Assembly (NCBI GenBank): GCA_019637295.1
Contig: JAHBVX010000013.1
Span: 108,184-172,183 of the forward strand
DNA from: Polyangiaceae bacterium
GTDB lineage: Bacteria > Myxococcota_A > Polyangia > Polyangiales > Polyangiaceae
Reading direction: 5' to 3'
Length of the DNA stretch: 64,000 nt
Both the position numbers and the translations under genes were made by a program. The notes beneath the pieces are model-generated. The model was given only the letters and a program-made list of their open reading frames with translations. It was not told where the DNA came from and searched no databases. This document shows, piece after piece, positions 28,374 through 39,731 of the stretch (positions are counted from its first letter, which is position 1; the number at the start of each line of letters is the position of its first letter).

Positions 28374-30377
28374 ATGCTCGCCTTCGCCAGCAGTATTCTC
28401 CTCGGCGCGCTGCTGCTCTTTCTGGTGCAGCCGCTGGCCGGCAAGCAGATCCTGCCATGGTTCGGCGGCGGCGCGAACGTGTGGGCCACCTGTCTGCTGT
28501 TCTTCCAGACCCTGCTCTTGGCAGGCTACGCCTACGCGCACTGGCTGGGCCAGCTGCGCTCCACGGTCGCGCAGCGAGCCATCCACGGCGTGTTGCTGCT
28601 CGTGTCCTTCGCGTTCTTGCCGATCGCACCGAGCCAAGCTCCCAAGACCGCGCACGTCGCGCCCGCGTTGGGTGTGCTCTGGGCGCTGGGCTCGAGTTTG
28701 CTCCTGCCCTACCTGCTGCTGTCGAGCACCGGTCCGTTGCTGCAGCGCTGGTTCGCGCTGGCTGAGCCCGCCAGGTCGCCCTATCGCTTGTTCGCGCTCT
28801 CGAACGCGGGCTCGCTGGTCGGGCTGCTGGGCTACCCGTTGCTGCTCGAGCCGTGGCTCGGCCTCACTGACCAGTCTCGCGCCTGGTCGGCGGTCTACGT
28901 CGCGTACGCGGGCGCTGTGATGTTCGCCGCACGCGGACTGCCGCCGCGCCTGCCGGAGCTACCGGCCCCGGCGCAGGTCGCCCCCATTTCCAGACGTCAG
29001 GCGCTGACGTGGATTGCGCTGGCTGCGGTGGGCTCCCAGCTCCTCGTGGCCGCCACGACGCAGCTCACCAAGGACGTCGCGCCGATCCCATTCCTGTGGG
29101 TCACGCCGCTGAGCGTCTATCTGCTCAGCTTCATCTTCGTCTTCCACAACGACCACGCCTATCGTGCCGCGCTCTGGCGACCGCTGCTGCTCGTCGGTGT
29201 CGCGCTCTCGGCGCTGTGGGTGCAGTTCACCCTGCCTGGCTTCGAGCTCAACCTCGCGGCCAGCTTGGTGCTGTTGTGGCTGGGCACCGTCGTTTGCCAC
29301 GGCGAGCTCGCGCTGCGTGTACCCGCGCCCGCGCGACTGACGGCGTTCTACCTGTGCGTCGCGACGGGCGGCGCGCTGGGGGGTCTCGTAGGCTCAATCG
29401 TCGTGCCGGTGCTGTTCGACCACTACTGGGACGTCCATCTGTCGCTCTTGACGCTGGCCGGCGTCCTTGCGTTGGTGTGGGCGCCGCGTCGGCGGCAGCT
29501 CATTGGCGCCGCCGTGGGGTTCACCGGGCTGTGCCTGGCGCTCGGTTACGACGTGATCCGCCGCTCACACAGCAACCTGTACGCCGAGCGCAACTTCTAC
29601 GGCGTGGTGGCGGTCAAGGAGCTGGAGGCCGGCGGCGAGCGCGCGCGACGATGGCTCGTCCACGGACACGTGATCCACGGCGGACAGTTCTCGTCCGAGG
29701 CGCGAGCGCACGAGGGCCTGCTTCATTACGATGACGCTTCCGGTCCAGCCATCGCGCTCCGCGCGCACGCCAAGCGCAGCCAGGCTGAGCCGCTGACCAT
29801 CGGCGTGGTGGGGCTCGGCGTCGGCGCCGTCGCTCCCTTCGCGCGAGCAGGCGACGTGCTCGTGTTCTACGAGATCAACCCCGCGGTGGTCCACGCAGCC
29901 CAGCAGTACTTCACGTACCTGGACCGCTCGGCAGCCAGCGTGGAGCTCGTGGTCGGCGACGCGCGCCTCGAGCTCGAGCGTGAGCTGGCCGCCGGCCGCG
30001 CCCGCGGCTTCGACGTGCTGGTGCTCGACGCCTTCAACTCCGACGCCGTTCCGGTCCACCTGGTCACCCACGAAGCGTTCGCTACCTACTTCGCGCAGCT
30101 GCAAGCCGACGGGCTCCTGGTGATCAACATCGCGACCAGCCACCTGGATCTCACCCCGTTGCTGGCGGGGTTGGCGGACGCGCACCAGCGCAAGATGCTC
30201 AAGACCACGACCCCGAGTGACCCGGCACGCTTCCTGGTCGCCGGAGAGTGGGTGTTGATGGGGACTCCCCGCGCGCTCGAGGCCATCGAGCGCACACATT
30301 CGCGCTGGGAAGCCGCGCCGAGTCGGCGTACGGTGTGGACTGACGACTACAGCAACGTGCTCGGTCTGGTGAGATGA
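28374..30377 (+). CDS. membrane-embedded spermidine-synthase-like protein (I)
   Basis: 667 residues. Residues 1 to about 395 hold roughly ten transmembrane helices (SSILLGALLLFLVQPLAGKQ, LLPYLLLSSTGPLLQRWF). The C-terminal cytosolic domain is a Rossmann-type spermidine-synthase/methyltransferase fold with GVVGLGVGAVAPFA (about 476), FYEINPAVVHAAQQYF and the acidic VLVLDAFNSDAVPVHL in the place of the aminopropyltransferase active-site Asp. Fused membrane/spermidine-synthase proteins are common in bacteria but mostly uncharacterised; they may make polyamines or methylate or aminopropylate another substrate. The stop overlaps the start of a related gene (ATGA). Confidence 0.85.
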   Translation: MLAFASSILLGALLLFLVQPLAGKQILPWFGGGANVWATCLLFFQTLLLAGYAYAHWLGQLRSTVAQRAIHGVLLLVSFAFLPIAPSQAPKTAHVAPALGVLWALGSSLLLPYLLLSSTGPLLQRWFALAEPARSPYRLFALSNAGSLVGLLGYPLLLEPWLGLTDQSRAWSAVYVAYAGAVMFAARGLPPRLPELPAPAQVAPISRRQALTWIALAAVGSQLLVAATTQLTKDVAPIPFLWVTPLSVYLLSFIFVFHNDHAYRAALWRPLLLVGVALSALWVQFTLPGFELNLAASLVLLWLGTVVCHGELALRVPAPARLTAFYLCVATGGALGGLVGSIVVPVLFDHYWDVHLSLLTLAGVLALVWAPRRRQLIGAAVGFTGLCLALGYDVIRRSHSNLYAERNFYGVVAVKELEAGGERARRWLVHGHVIHGGQFSSEARAHEGLLHYDDASGPAIALRAHAKRSQAEPLTIGVVGLGVGAVAPFARAGDVLVFYEINPAVVHAAQQYFTYLDRSAASVELVVGDARLELERELAAGRARGFDVLVLDAFNSDAVPVHLVTHEAFATYFAQLQADGLLVINIATSHLDLTPLLAGLADAHQRKMLKTTTPSDPARFLVAGEWVLMGTPRALEAIERTHSRWEAAPSRRTVWTDDYSNVLGLVR

Positions 30378-33022
30378 CTCCAGAGCAACGGCGCTCTCTG
30401 ATCATCCTGTTCGCGTTCGGCGGATGGTCGAGCCTGCTCTATGAGGTCCTCTGGCTTCGGCTCTTCTCGTCGGTGCTGGGCAGCACCACTCAGAGCATGA
30501 GCGCCGTGGTGACCGCCTTCCTGCTGGGCAGCGGCATCGGCGCGCTCGTGTTCGGCAAGATCGCTGACCGGAGCGAGCGACTGCTCCGACTGTACGGCAA
30601 GCTCGAGCTCGGCACGGCGCTCACGGCGGCGCTGGCCTTCGTCCTCTTCTTCTCGGCCGAGGGACTGAGCGCGGCACTGTTTCGCGCCCTCGATTGGTCC
30701 GTGTTTCGCTGGCTCTTGTTCGCGATCGCCTTCACCACGGTTGCCCTGCCGGCCATGTTGATCGGCGGCGGGTTGCCCGTGCTCACCCGAGCCGTGCTGG
30801 CCTCGGGGGACAGCGCGCGGGTCGGCCTCGGGCGCCTGTACGCCGCCCACACAGTGGGCGCGGCGCTCGGCGCGCTGACCAGCGCGCAGCTCGTCGCGTC
30901 CTTCGGCTACGACGTGTCTTACGGCATCGCCACCGTCGCGAGCGCGACGGTCGGCGGCGTCGCGCTCTGGGTGGGGCGCCATTCGCGCTTTGCCGTCGAA
31001 GCCGACCCACCGGCAGCGACCCTCACGCGCGGGTCGAACCTCGTCCCCGCCGCCATCGCCTGCTCGGGATTCGCCGCGCTCGGGATGGAGGTCGTGTGGT
31101 TTCGATTGATGGACTTCGTGTGGCGCGGAACCTTGCTGTCGTTCGCGCTCATCTTGTTCATCTATCTGCTGGGACTCGCCTCGGGCAGCGCCTTCGTCGC
31201 GCGGCGTCGCGCGCACGACGACGGGTGGCTCGCACGCCTGCAGCTCGCGCTGACGTTGCTGCTGCCATGCACCCTGGCCATGGCCTCCCTGGGCGCAGCC
31301 GGCGAGGCGGAGCGTGCCCGGACCGCGCTCGTGTGGCTGGCGATCGTGTTCGGCACGACGTTCCTGTTCGGCATGACGCTACCCCTCGCCGCCGAGCTGT
31401 ACGTCCGGCGCGAGTCGAGCGTGGGACGTGACGTCGGCCGCGTCTACGCCGCCAACCTGATCGGAGCCGTGTGCGGGGCGTTCTGTGCCGGGTTCCTGCT
31501 GCTGCCGACCCTGGGCACTCACCGCACGGTGCTCCTGCTGTCGCTGCTGAGCGCGAGCTCGGCGCTGCTCGCGTGGCGCGCTGGGGTTGGCCGGCGCCGC
31601 CTGGGCCTGCCCGTCGCGGTGGTCGTCGCGTCCATCCTTGGCCTCGGCGTCAGCGCGGGCCCGTGGCTTCGGCGCTACGTCGAGAGGATGGTGTCCACCC
31701 AGGACGCCCGGCTCGTCCACTTGCAGGAATCCGAGCTGCAGATCCTGAGCGTGCTCGAGCAGCCCCGGGGCCGTCGCGAGCTCCGCGGGGGCCCACACGT
31801 CTCCGGTAGCACCGACCCCGTCCGGCGCCAGACGCAGAAGCTCCAGTCCCACCTGCCGATGCTGCTCCACCCACAGCCTCGGCGGGTGCTCGAGATCGGC
31901 TACGGCGTGGGTGAGTTGCTTCGCACCATCCTGCGCTACGAACCGGACCACGTCGACCTCGTCGAGCTCGATCCGCAGATGATCGACGTCGCCAACGAGT
32001 GGTTCACGGCGCTCAACGCTCGGGCCTCGGAGGACCCGCGCGTGAAGGTCCACACCCTCGATGGACGCGCCTTCTTGCGCCTGTCTCAGGCGCGCTACGA
32101 CGTCGTGATGAGCGACAGCATGTTCCTCGACAGCGAGGGCGCGCTGCGCCTGTACACCATCGAACACTTTCGAGCGACTCGCGCGCGCCTGGCCGAGGGT
32201 GGGCTGGTCTTGGTTTGGCTACCGCTGAATCTCGACGACCGCGCCGCGCGCACGGTGCTCCGCACCTTCCGCGAGGTCTTTCCGCAGACGCTCGTGTGGG
32301 TACCCCTCCTCTCCAACCAGGTCGAGTCGTTCCTGATCGGGTTTCAAGGAGAAGCGAAGGTCGACGGCGAGCAGTTCCGCCAGCGCTATGCGCGCTACGC
32401 GGCGCCCGACCTCGAGCATCTGGGCTGGGGCGATCCCATCCCCGCGCTGGTCTCGTTTCGAGCCGCACCCGCGGATCTGCCAGCGCTGCTGGGGGACGCT
32501 GGTGTCAACCGGGACCGCAAGCCGGTGCTCGACTTCATGCGCGACGAGCCAACCTTTGGGTTGCGCGACGCGCTGCTGCGCGTGCCAACGACAGCGCTCG
32601 AGCGGCACATGCTGCTCACTCCCGCCAAGTGGAGCGCCGTGCGCCAAGCCAAACAGGCCGAGGCACGCGTCTCGGTGCCGCTGCGCGCGATCGCGCGCAC
32701 CCCGACCGAGCAGCGGCACGCCGACGCGCCGCGACTGCGAGAGGCGCTGCTCGACGCGCGCCGCCTCGCCCCCGGTCACCCGGCGATAGAGAGCGCGCTA
32801 GGCCGCCTGGCCGCCGAGCGCGCCGTCCTGAACCACGAGCCCGAGGCCTTCTCGCTGGCCCTGGAGCACGACCCGTACAACTTCAGGGCGAACGAGCACT
32901 TCCTCGAGCAGGCGGCACGGCGGGGCGATCGGGACGCTGCCCGCGCGCACTTGTCGCGAATGCGGCTGCTCGAGCCCTACTCTACGCGGGCGCGGGAGCT
33001 TGCGCAGCGCCACGGGCTGTAG
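30374..33022 (+). CDS. membrane-embedded spermidine-synthase-like protein with TPR-like tail (II)
   Basis: 882 residues, about 12 transmembrane helices in residues 1-440 (FGGWSSLLYEVLWLRLFSSV is typical of the family's first helix), then a spermidine-synthase-like domain (RVLEIGYGVGELLRTIL about 504; DLVELDPQMIDVANEWF; VVMSDSMFLDSEGALRLYT) and a helical, TPR-like C-terminus (about 740-882). It differs from protein I in helix pattern and in the tail, so it is not a simple recent duplicate. ATG 30374 overlaps the previous stop (ATGA). Last gene of the run; it faces the 33050 gene convergently. Confidence 0.85.
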   Translation: MTPEQRRSLIILFAFGGWSSLLYEVLWLRLFSSVLGSTTQSMSAVVTAFLLGSGIGALVFGKIADRSERLLRLYGKLELGTALTAALAFVLFFSAEGLSAALFRALDWSVFRWLLFAIAFTTVALPAMLIGGGLPVLTRAVLASGDSARVGLGRLYAAHTVGAALGALTSAQLVASFGYDVSYGIATVASATVGGVALWVGRHSRFAVEADPPAATLTRGSNLVPAAIACSGFAALGMEVVWFRLMDFVWRGTLLSFALILFIYLLGLASGSAFVARRRAHDDGWLARLQLALTLLLPCTLAMASLGAAGEAERARTALVWLAIVFGTTFLFGMTLPLAAELYVRRESSVGRDVGRVYAANLIGAVCGAFCAGFLLLPTLGTHRTVLLLSLLSASSALLAWRAGVGRRRLGLPVAVVVASILGLGVSAGPWLRRYVERMVSTQDARLVHLQESELQILSVLEQPRGRRELRGGPHVSGSTDPVRRQTQKLQSHLPMLLHPQPRRVLEIGYGVGELLRTILRYEPDHVDLVELDPQMIDVANEWFTALNARASEDPRVKVHTLDGRAFLRLSQARYDVVMSDSMFLDSEGALRLYTIEHFRATRARLAEGGLVLVWLPLNLDDRAARTVLRTFREVFPQTLVWVPLLSNQVESFLIGFQGEAKVDGEQFRQRYARYAAPDLEHLGWGDPIPALVSFRAAPADLPALLGDAGVNRDRKPVLDFMRDEPTFGLRDALLRVPTTALERHMLLTPAKWSAVRQAKQAEARVSVPLRAIARTPTEQRHADAPRLREALLDARRLAPGHPAIESALGRLAAERAVLNHEPEAFSLALEHDPYNFRANEHFLEQAARRGDRDAARAHLSRMRLLEPYSTRARELAQRHGL

Positions 33023-33049
33023 GGGTCGTCAGCGCTCGCGCGCTGCCCA

Positions 33050-33700
33050 CTATTCCAGCTCCCAGTCGCTGTTGTCGACCGCGGTCACGAGGGCGAGCCC
33101 AGCGCGAGCACCCCCACTCGCCACGGCGAGCAGCTCCTGACACTGACCGATGCATTGGTCGAGGTAGCCCTCGACACGACCACGCGGCCAAGCTGGTGCA
33201 TCGCCCGCGCTCCGGGCCTCCTCCCGCCAGGACTCGAGCGGTGCCAGCAGGCGCACAGCGGCGAGCTCGGATGCCGAGAGCCACGAGAACCGGTGGAAGT
33301 GCGAGCTCTGAAACTCGACGCTCCGCGGGTCATCGGGACGCGGTACCAGCCACGGGCAACCGGTGGCTCGCGTGGTCAAGAACGCATGCACCCCGAAAGC
33401 GCCGCACCTCCACCTCGACGGTTCACCCTGGCGGTGCTGCCAGACGAAGGAGGAAGGCGCGAAGTACATCGCGAACTTCATCCCCTGCAGCAGTGACTCC
33501 CCGCTGCGCGCGAGTGCATCCTCGAGGGTCTTGCCGGGCTCGCAGTCGCGGCGCGGATCGACGACGCGAAGCAGCTCGGCGACCATGCGATGCCTCTCCG
33601 CGTCGGTGCCTGCGGCGAAGGGCCCGTTCGCCAGCGGGGCGAACACCCGGACGAACGTCGCGAGAGCCTCGTCGCGCAGCAAGACCGCCGTCAGGTTCAC
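33050..33700 (-). CDS. unknown protein at the end of the upstream ribosomal block
   Basis: Unrecognised, 216 residues, GTG start, 52 bp downstream of rpsS and in the same direction, so probably the last gene of the str/S10 transcript. Features: MNLTAVLLRDEALATFVRVF, CEPGKTLEDALARSGESLLQ, CGAFGVHAFLTTRATGCPWL and an acidic C-terminus. No signal, membrane helix or known motif is visible. It sits exactly where rplV should be. Confidence 0.6.
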   Translation of the reverse strand: MNLTAVLLRDEALATFVRVFAPLANGPFAAGTDAERHRMVAELLRVVDPRRDCEPGKTLEDALARSGESLLQGMKFAMYFAPSSFVWQHRQGEPSRWRCGAFGVHAFLTTRATGCPWLVPRPDDPRSVEFQSSHFHRFSWLSASELAAVRLLAPLESWREEARSAGDAPAWPRGRVEGYLDQCIGQCQELLAVASGGARAGLALVTAVDNSDWELE

Positions 33701-33752
33701 GGCGCACCTCGAGATGGGGAACCAACCCGCAGCGTCCCGACCCCTGCTCCGC

Positions 33753-34058
33753 TCAGGCCTTGCCCGTGCGCGGGTTCATCTTCTTGGCGGCGCCCTTCTT
33801 GTCCCCGGCGTGGCCGTGGAAGGTGCGGGTGGGCGCGAACTCGCCATACTTGTGACCGACCATGTTCTCGGTCACGAACACCGGCACGAACTTGCGGCCA
33901 TTGTGAACCGCGAAGGTGAGCCCAACGGCCTCGGGGAAGATGGTCGAGCGTCGCGACCAGGTCTTGATCACCTTCTTGTCGCCGGCTGCCTGCGCCGTCT
34001 GGATCTTGGTCGCCAGGTGGCCGTCGCAGAACGGACCTTTCTTGATGCTGCGCGCCAT
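33753..34058 (-). CDS. rpsS: 30S ribosomal protein S19
   Basis: Head protein, 101 residues: [40 protein letters not shown] and the signature [20 protein letters not shown]. It normally precedes rplV directly; here it is followed by the unknown 33050 gene and the plus-strand island. Confidence 0.98.
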   Translation of the reverse strand: MARSIKKGPFCDGHLATKIQTAQAAGDKKVIKTWSRRSTIFPEAVGLTFAVHNGRKFVPVFVTENMVGHKYGEFAPTRTFHGHAGDKKGAAKKMNPRTGKA

Positions 34059-34062
34059 GGTT

Positions 34063-34893
34063 TCAGCCCTTCGCCTTTCGCGTCTTCACGATCATGTTGT
34101 CGGTGCGCTTGTTGTTGCGTGTCTTCTTGCCCTTGGCCAGCTTGCCCCAGGGCGAGCAGGGATGGCGTCCACCGCTGGTGCGGCCTTCGCCACCGCCCAT
34201 GGGGTGGTCAACCGGGTTCATGCTGACGCCGCGGTTATGCGGGCGGCGGCCGAGCCAGCGCTTGCGACCCGCCTTGCCGAGGCTGATGTTCTGGTGCTCG
34301 ACGTTGGACACCTGGCCGACCGTGGCCCGGCACTTGATGTGGATCTTGCGCACTTCGCCGCTCGGCAGCTTGACCTGAGCGTGCCCGCCGTCCTTGGCCA
34401 TGAGCTGCGCGGCGACGCCAGCCGAGCGAACCAGCTGGCCGCCCTTGCCCACGCGCATCTCCACGTTGTGCACCATCGTGCCCGCGGGAATCGCCTCGAG
34501 CGGCAGGCAGTTACCGGGCTGGATGTCGGCGTTGCGACTCGAGATGACCGTGTCGCCCTGCTTGAGTCCGTCCGGCGCCAGGATGTAGGTCTTGTCGCCG
34601 TCGACGTAGTGGAGCAGCGCGATACGAGCTGTCCGATTCGGATCGTACTCGATGTGCGCGACCTTGGCCGGCACACCGATCTTGGCGCGCCGGAAGTCGA
34701 TCACGCGATAGCGACGCTTGTGGCCGCCGCCACGGAAGCGGCTCGTGATACGGCCGAAGTGGTTGCGGCCTCCCGTGCTGGTCTTCTTCTCCAAGAGCGA
34801 ACGCTCGGGGGTCCCCGTGGTCAGCTCTGCGAAGTCACTCGATGTGTGGAAGCGGCGCCCGGCGGAAGTGGGCTTGTAAACGCGGATACCCAT
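34063..34893 (-). CDS. rplB: 50S ribosomal protein L2
   Basis: Peptidyl-transferase-centre protein, 276 residues. The conserved His region [20 protein letters not shown] is intact, and the N-terminus [20 protein letters not shown] is typical. Four bases from rpsS. Confidence 0.98.
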   Translation of the reverse strand: MGIRVYKPTSAGRRFHTSSDFAELTTGTPERSLLEKKTSTGGRNHFGRITSRFRGGGHKRRYRVIDFRRAKIGVPAKVAHIEYDPNRTARIALLHYVDGDKTYILAPDGLKQGDTVISSRNADIQPGNCLPLEAIPAGTMVHNVEMRVGKGGQLVRSAGVAAQLMAKDGGHAQVKLPSGEVRKIHIKCRATVGQVSNVEHQNISLGKAGRKRWLGRRPHNRGVSMNPVDHPMGGGEGRTSGGRHPCSPWGKLAKGKKTRNNKRTDNMIVKTRKAKG

Positions 34894-34896
34894 GAC

Positions 34897-35190
34897 TCAC
34901 TCCTCCGACTCGTCGAAGAATTGGATGTCGTAGCCCTCTTGCAGGGTCACGACTGCCTTCTTCCAGTTGCGGCGCAGCGCTACCTGACGGCCGAGCCGCT
35001 TCGGCTTGCCGCGGAAGATTGCGGTGTGCACGTCCCTGACCTTCACGTCGAACAACGTCTCCACCGCCTGCTTGATCTCGATCTTGTTCGCCTTCGGGTT
35101 GACCTCGAACACGACCTTGTTCAGCTCCTTGAGCCGAGCGGCCTTCTCGGTCATCGCGATTGGGCGCTTGATGATGTTTTCGGGTGTCAT
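34897..35190 (-). CDS. rplW: 50S ribosomal protein L23
   Basis: Exit-tunnel protein that docks trigger factor and SRP, 97 residues: [20 protein letters not shown] and the signature [23 protein letters not shown] 35190 overlaps the rplD stop; a GTG one codon upstream is possible. Confidence 0.97.
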   Translation of the reverse strand: MTPENIIKRPIAMTEKAARLKELNKVVFEVNPKANKIEIKQAVETLFDVKVRDVHTAIFRGKPKRLGRQVALRRNWKKAVVTLQEGYDIQFFDESEE

Positions 35191-35822
35191 CACTTGCTCC
35201 CCAAGCAGCGGGCCTCGAGGGCCTTCGCCGCGTCCTTGGAAACGACGAGGTGATCGTGCCTGAGCAGGTCGTAGACGTTCACGCCCTCGGGGGGCAGGAA
35301 CTGGCTCGACTTCATGTTGCGCACGCTCAGCTTGAGCTTCTCGTTGTCTTTGCCATCCACGAGCAGGGTCTTGCTCGCAGCCTGCAGCGTGGTGAGCACT
35401 CCGGCGAGCGCGCGGGTCTTCGCTTCCTCGAGCTCCATGCTGTCCACCACGGTCATCCGACCCTCCTTGACGAACAGCGACAGCGCGCTCCTGAGTGCGC
35501 CGGTTCGGACCTGGCGAGGCGGCCGATACGACCAGTCTTGTGGCTTCGGTGGGTGAGCCCGTCCGCCGCCGACGAAGATGGGGGCTTTCTTGTCACCGTG
35601 ACGCGCGCGCCCAGTGCCCTTCTGCTTGTACAGCTTCTTGCCGGAGCCTCGCACCGCGGAGCGCTCCTTGCCGGCGCGCGTGCCCGCGCGCTTGCTGGCG
35701 AGCTGGGCCACGACCACTTCGTGCAGCAGGTGTTCCTTCACGTCGGCCGCGAAGACGTCGTCCGAGAGGTCGATCTCGCCGACCTTCTCGCGCTTGAGGT
35801 TGAATACGTCGAGCTTTGCCAT
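35190..35822 (-). CDS. rplD: 50S ribosomal protein L4
   Basis: Exit-tunnel protein and, in enterobacteria, the autoregulator of the S10 operon, 210 residues. Contains [19 protein letters not shown] loop ([20 protein letters not shown]) and [20 protein letters not shown]. It starts only 12 bp after the rpsJ stop, leaving no room for rplC. Confidence 0.97.
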   Translation of the reverse strand: MAKLDVFNLKREKVGEIDLSDDVFAADVKEHLLHEVVVAQLASKRAGTRAGKERSAVRGSGKKLYKQKGTGRARHGDKKAPIFVGGGRAHPPKPQDWSYRPPRQVRTGALRSALSLFVKEGRMTVVDSMELEEAKTRALAGVLTTLQAASKTLLVDGKDNEKLKLSVRNMKSSQFLPPEGVNVYDLLRHDHLVVSKDAAKALEARCLGSK

Positions 35823-35834
35823 CTCACTTCCCTC

Positions 35835-36146
35835 TCAGCTCTTGATCTCGACGTCGACGCCCGCCGACAGGTCGAGCTTCATCAACGCATCGAGCGTTTG
35901 TGGGGTTGGCTCCAGGATGTCGATCAGTCGCTTGTGCGTGCGCACTTCGAACTGCTCACGGCTCTTCTTGTCCACGTGGGGCCCACGCAGCACGGTGTAG
36001 CGACGAATGGATGTGGGCAGCGGGATGGGGCCGGCAACCCGTGCCCCAGTGCGCCGCGCCGTCTCGACGATGTCCGTGGTGCTCTTGTCGAGGAGCTGGT
36101 GATCGAAGGCACGGAGGCGAATGCGGATTTTGGTCGTGTCGGGCAT
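35835..36146 (-). CDS. rpsJ: 30S ribosomal protein S10
   Basis: Small-subunit protein and NusE transcription-elongation partner, 103 residues: [40 protein letters not shown]. Nine bp after tuf. The gene normally followed by rplC is followed here directly by rplD. Confidence 0.98.
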   Translation of the reverse strand: MPDTTKIRIRLRAFDHQLLDKSTTDIVETARRTGARVAGPIPLPTSIRRYTVLRGPHVDKKSREQFEVRTHKRLIDILEPTPQTLDALMKLDLSAGVDVEIKS

Positions 36147-36155
36147 GGGACTTCC

Positions 36156-37346
<1,191 letters not shown>

Positions 37347-37379
37347 GGGTTCGTCTCGTTTCTCGTTGACAGGCTTCGG

Positions 37380-39500
37380 TCAGTTACCCTTGACCTTGGC
37401 GACAATCTCTTCTTGCACGGAGTTCGGCACCGCTTCGTAGTGCGAGAACTGCATGGTGTAGGTAGCGCGACCCTGGGTCTTGCTGCGCAGATCCGTGGCG
37501 TATCCGAACATGGTGGCGAGCGGCACCTCGGCGGTGACCACCTGAGTGTTGGCGCCACGCTGGGTCATGCCCTGGATGCGACCACGGCGTGAGTTCAAGT
37601 CGCCGATGACGTCGCCCATGTTGGCGTCGGGGGTCACCACCTCGACCCCCATCATCGGCTCGAGCAGGTGCAGCCCGGCGCGCTTGGCGCCGTCCTGGAA
37701 CGCGAGCGAGCCCGCGATCTCGAAGGCCGGTCCGGACGAATCCACCTCGTGATAGGTGCCGTCGTAGAGCTCGGCGTGACAATCGATGACCGGGTAGCCG
37801 GCGAGCACGCCGCGCCCCATCGCCTCGCGGATGCCCTTCTCCACGGACGGGATGAACTCCTTGGGGATGACGCCGCCGACCACCTTGTTCTCGAACACGA
37901 AGCCTTGGCCCCGCTCCGCCGGCTTCAGGCGGATCCGAACGTGGCCATACTGGCCGTGGCCGCCAGACTGACGGACGAACTTGGCCTCCGCCTCCACGGC
38001 CTTGGCGATGGCCTCGCGGTACGCGACCTCGGGCTTGCCCACGTTGCACTCGACCTTGAACTCGCGCTTGAGGCGGTCGACGATGATCTCGAGGTGGAGC
38101 TCGCCCATGCCGGCGATGATCGTCTGGCCCGTCTCTTCGTTGGTGAAGGTCCGGAAGGACGGGTCCTCGTAGGCTAGCTTCTGGAGACTGACGCCGAGTC
38201 GATCGAGGTCTGCCTGGGTCTTGGGCTCGATGGCGACGCTGATCACGGGATCCGGGAACACCATCTTCTCGAGCACGACGGGCGCCTTCTCGTCGCACAG
38301 GGTGTCACCCGTTCGCGTGTCGCGTAGACCCACGGCGGCGTAGATGTTGCCGGCGTGGCACTCTTTGAGCTCCTCGCGCTTGTTGGCGTGCATGCGCAAG
38401 ATGCGTCCGATGCGCTCGCGCTTGCCACGCGTCGCGTTCAGTACACTGGTTCCGCTCTCGAGCGTGCCCGAGTACACTCGGAAGAAGGTGAGGTTGCCCA
38501 CGTAGGGGTCGTTGGCGATCTTGAAGGCGAGCGCTGAGAACGGCGCGTCATCATCCGCAGCTCGGGTCTCGTGCTTGGTCTCGTCGTCCGGAGAGACGCC
38601 ATCCACCGGCGGCACGTCGTTGGGTGACGGGAGGAAGTTGGTGATGGCGTCGAGCAGCAGCTGAACGCCCTTGTTCTTGAACGCCGAGCCGCACAGCACC
38701 GGGACGAACTTGAACTCGCAGGTGCCCTTGCGTAGCGCGGCGAAGATCTCGTCGTTGGTCACCTCACTGGAGCGACCGTCGAGGAACTTCTCCATGATGC
38801 CGTCGTCCGCGTCGGCGCAGGCTTCGATCATCTGCTCGCGCAGCTTCTCGCACGTCTCCTTCATGTCCGCTGGAATGGGCTGCCACTCGAACTTGGCGCC
38901 CAGGCTCTCGTCCGCGAAGATCGCCGCTTCCATTCGGATCAGATCGACCATTCCGCGCAGACTGTCCTCCTGACCCACCGGCCACTGCAGCGGAACGGGG
39001 ACGCAGCCGAGGCGGTCCTTCATGCTGTCCAGGTTCATCTGGAAGTCGGCGCCGAGCTTGTCGAGCTTGTTCACGAACGCGATGCGCGGCACGCGATATC
39101 GGTCCGCTTGACGCCACACCGTCTCGCTCTGCGGCTCGACGCCGTTACCGCCGTCGAACACGGCTACCGCGCCGTCGAGCACGCGCAGGCTGCGCTCCAC
39201 CTCGATGGTGAAGTCCACGTGACCGGGCGTATCGATGATGTTGATGCGATGCTTCTTGCCCTCGAGCGGTCCCGCGCTCGGAGTCCAGAAGCAGTTCGTC
39301 GCAGCGCTGGTGATGGTGATGCCGCGCTCTTGCTCTTGAACCATCCAGTCCATCGTTGCAGCGCCGTCATGCACCTCCCCGATCTTGTGGGTGATGCCGG
39401 TGTAGAACAGGACGCGTTCAGTCACCGTGGTCTTGCCGGCATCGATGTGAGCCATGATGCCGATGTTGCGGGTGCGCTCGAGCGAGATTTCGCGGGCCAT
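37380..39500 (-). CDS. fusA: translation elongation factor G
   Basis: Ribosomal translocase, 706 residues, with G1 AHIDAGKTT, switch region [43 protein letters not shown] and the later EF-G domains ([36 protein letters not shown]). ATG 39500 is chosen over an upstream in-frame codon at 39572, which adds non-conserved residues in the structured leader. Confidence 0.98.
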   Translation of the reverse strand: MAREISLERTRNIGIMAHIDAGKTTVTERVLFYTGITHKIGEVHDGAATMDWMVQEQERGITITSAATNCFWTPSAGPLEGKKHRINIIDTPGHVDFTIEVERSLRVLDGAVAVFDGGNGVEPQSETVWRQADRYRVPRIAFVNKLDKLGADFQMNLDSMKDRLGCVPVPLQWPVGQEDSLRGMVDLIRMEAAIFADESLGAKFEWQPIPADMKETCEKLREQMIEACADADDGIMEKFLDGRSSEVTNDEIFAALRKGTCEFKFVPVLCGSAFKNKGVQLLLDAITNFLPSPNDVPPVDGVSPDDETKHETRAADDDAPFSALAFKIANDPYVGNLTFFRVYSGTLESGTSVLNATRGKRERIGRILRMHANKREELKECHAGNIYAAVGLRDTRTGDTLCDEKAPVVLEKMVFPDPVISVAIEPKTQADLDRLGVSLQKLAYEDPSFRTFTNEETGQTIIAGMGELHLEIIVDRLKREFKVECNVGKPEVAYREAIAKAVEAEAKFVRQSGGHGQYGHVRIRLKPAERGQGFVFENKVVGGVIPKEFIPSVEKGIREAMGRGVLAGYPVIDCHAELYDGTYHEVDSSGPAFEIAGSLAFQDGAKRAGLHLLEPMMGVEVVTPDANMGDVIGDLNSRRGRIQGMTQRGANTQVVTAEVPLATMFGYATDLRSKTQGRATYTMQFSHYEAVPNSVQEEIVAKVKGN

Positions 39501-39546
39501 CGTCGTACTTCTGTGTGGGGGTTTCAGGTGCGCTACATAGACGAAA

Positions 39547-39604
39547 CCCCTTCCGGCCACCGGCTCCCTCACCGTTCGAGGGGCGCTTGTTTTCCCGGAA
39601 GGGG
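39547..39604 (-). promoter_or_regulatory. long inverted repeat in the rpsG-fusA intergenic leader
   Basis: CCCCTTCCGG (39547-39556) and CCGGAAGGGG (39595-39604) are perfectly complementary. They enclose a second stem CCCTC / GAGGG (39566-39570 / 39578-39582). The structure lies about 47 bp upstream of fusA in a 231-bp gap that otherwise holds no gene. It is a candidate attenuator, processing site or autoregulatory leader. Confidence 0.5.
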
Positions 39605-39731
39605 TATCGGGGTGCAGAGGCTCTCTGCTCTCGCAGGGCGACGCGGTCGCCGTGGCTTACAACCCGATCCTTATGTCGTCTGGGTCATGTTCGTTTGGAG
39701 TTGCTCCGTTGAGGTACTGAGGGGTGGAGGC

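Noticed and set aside
35823..36155. rplC hidden in another frame near rpsJ
   Set aside because: The gaps on both sides of rpsJ are 12 and 9 bp, too short for an approximately 210-codon gene, and none of the overlapping frames resembles L3.
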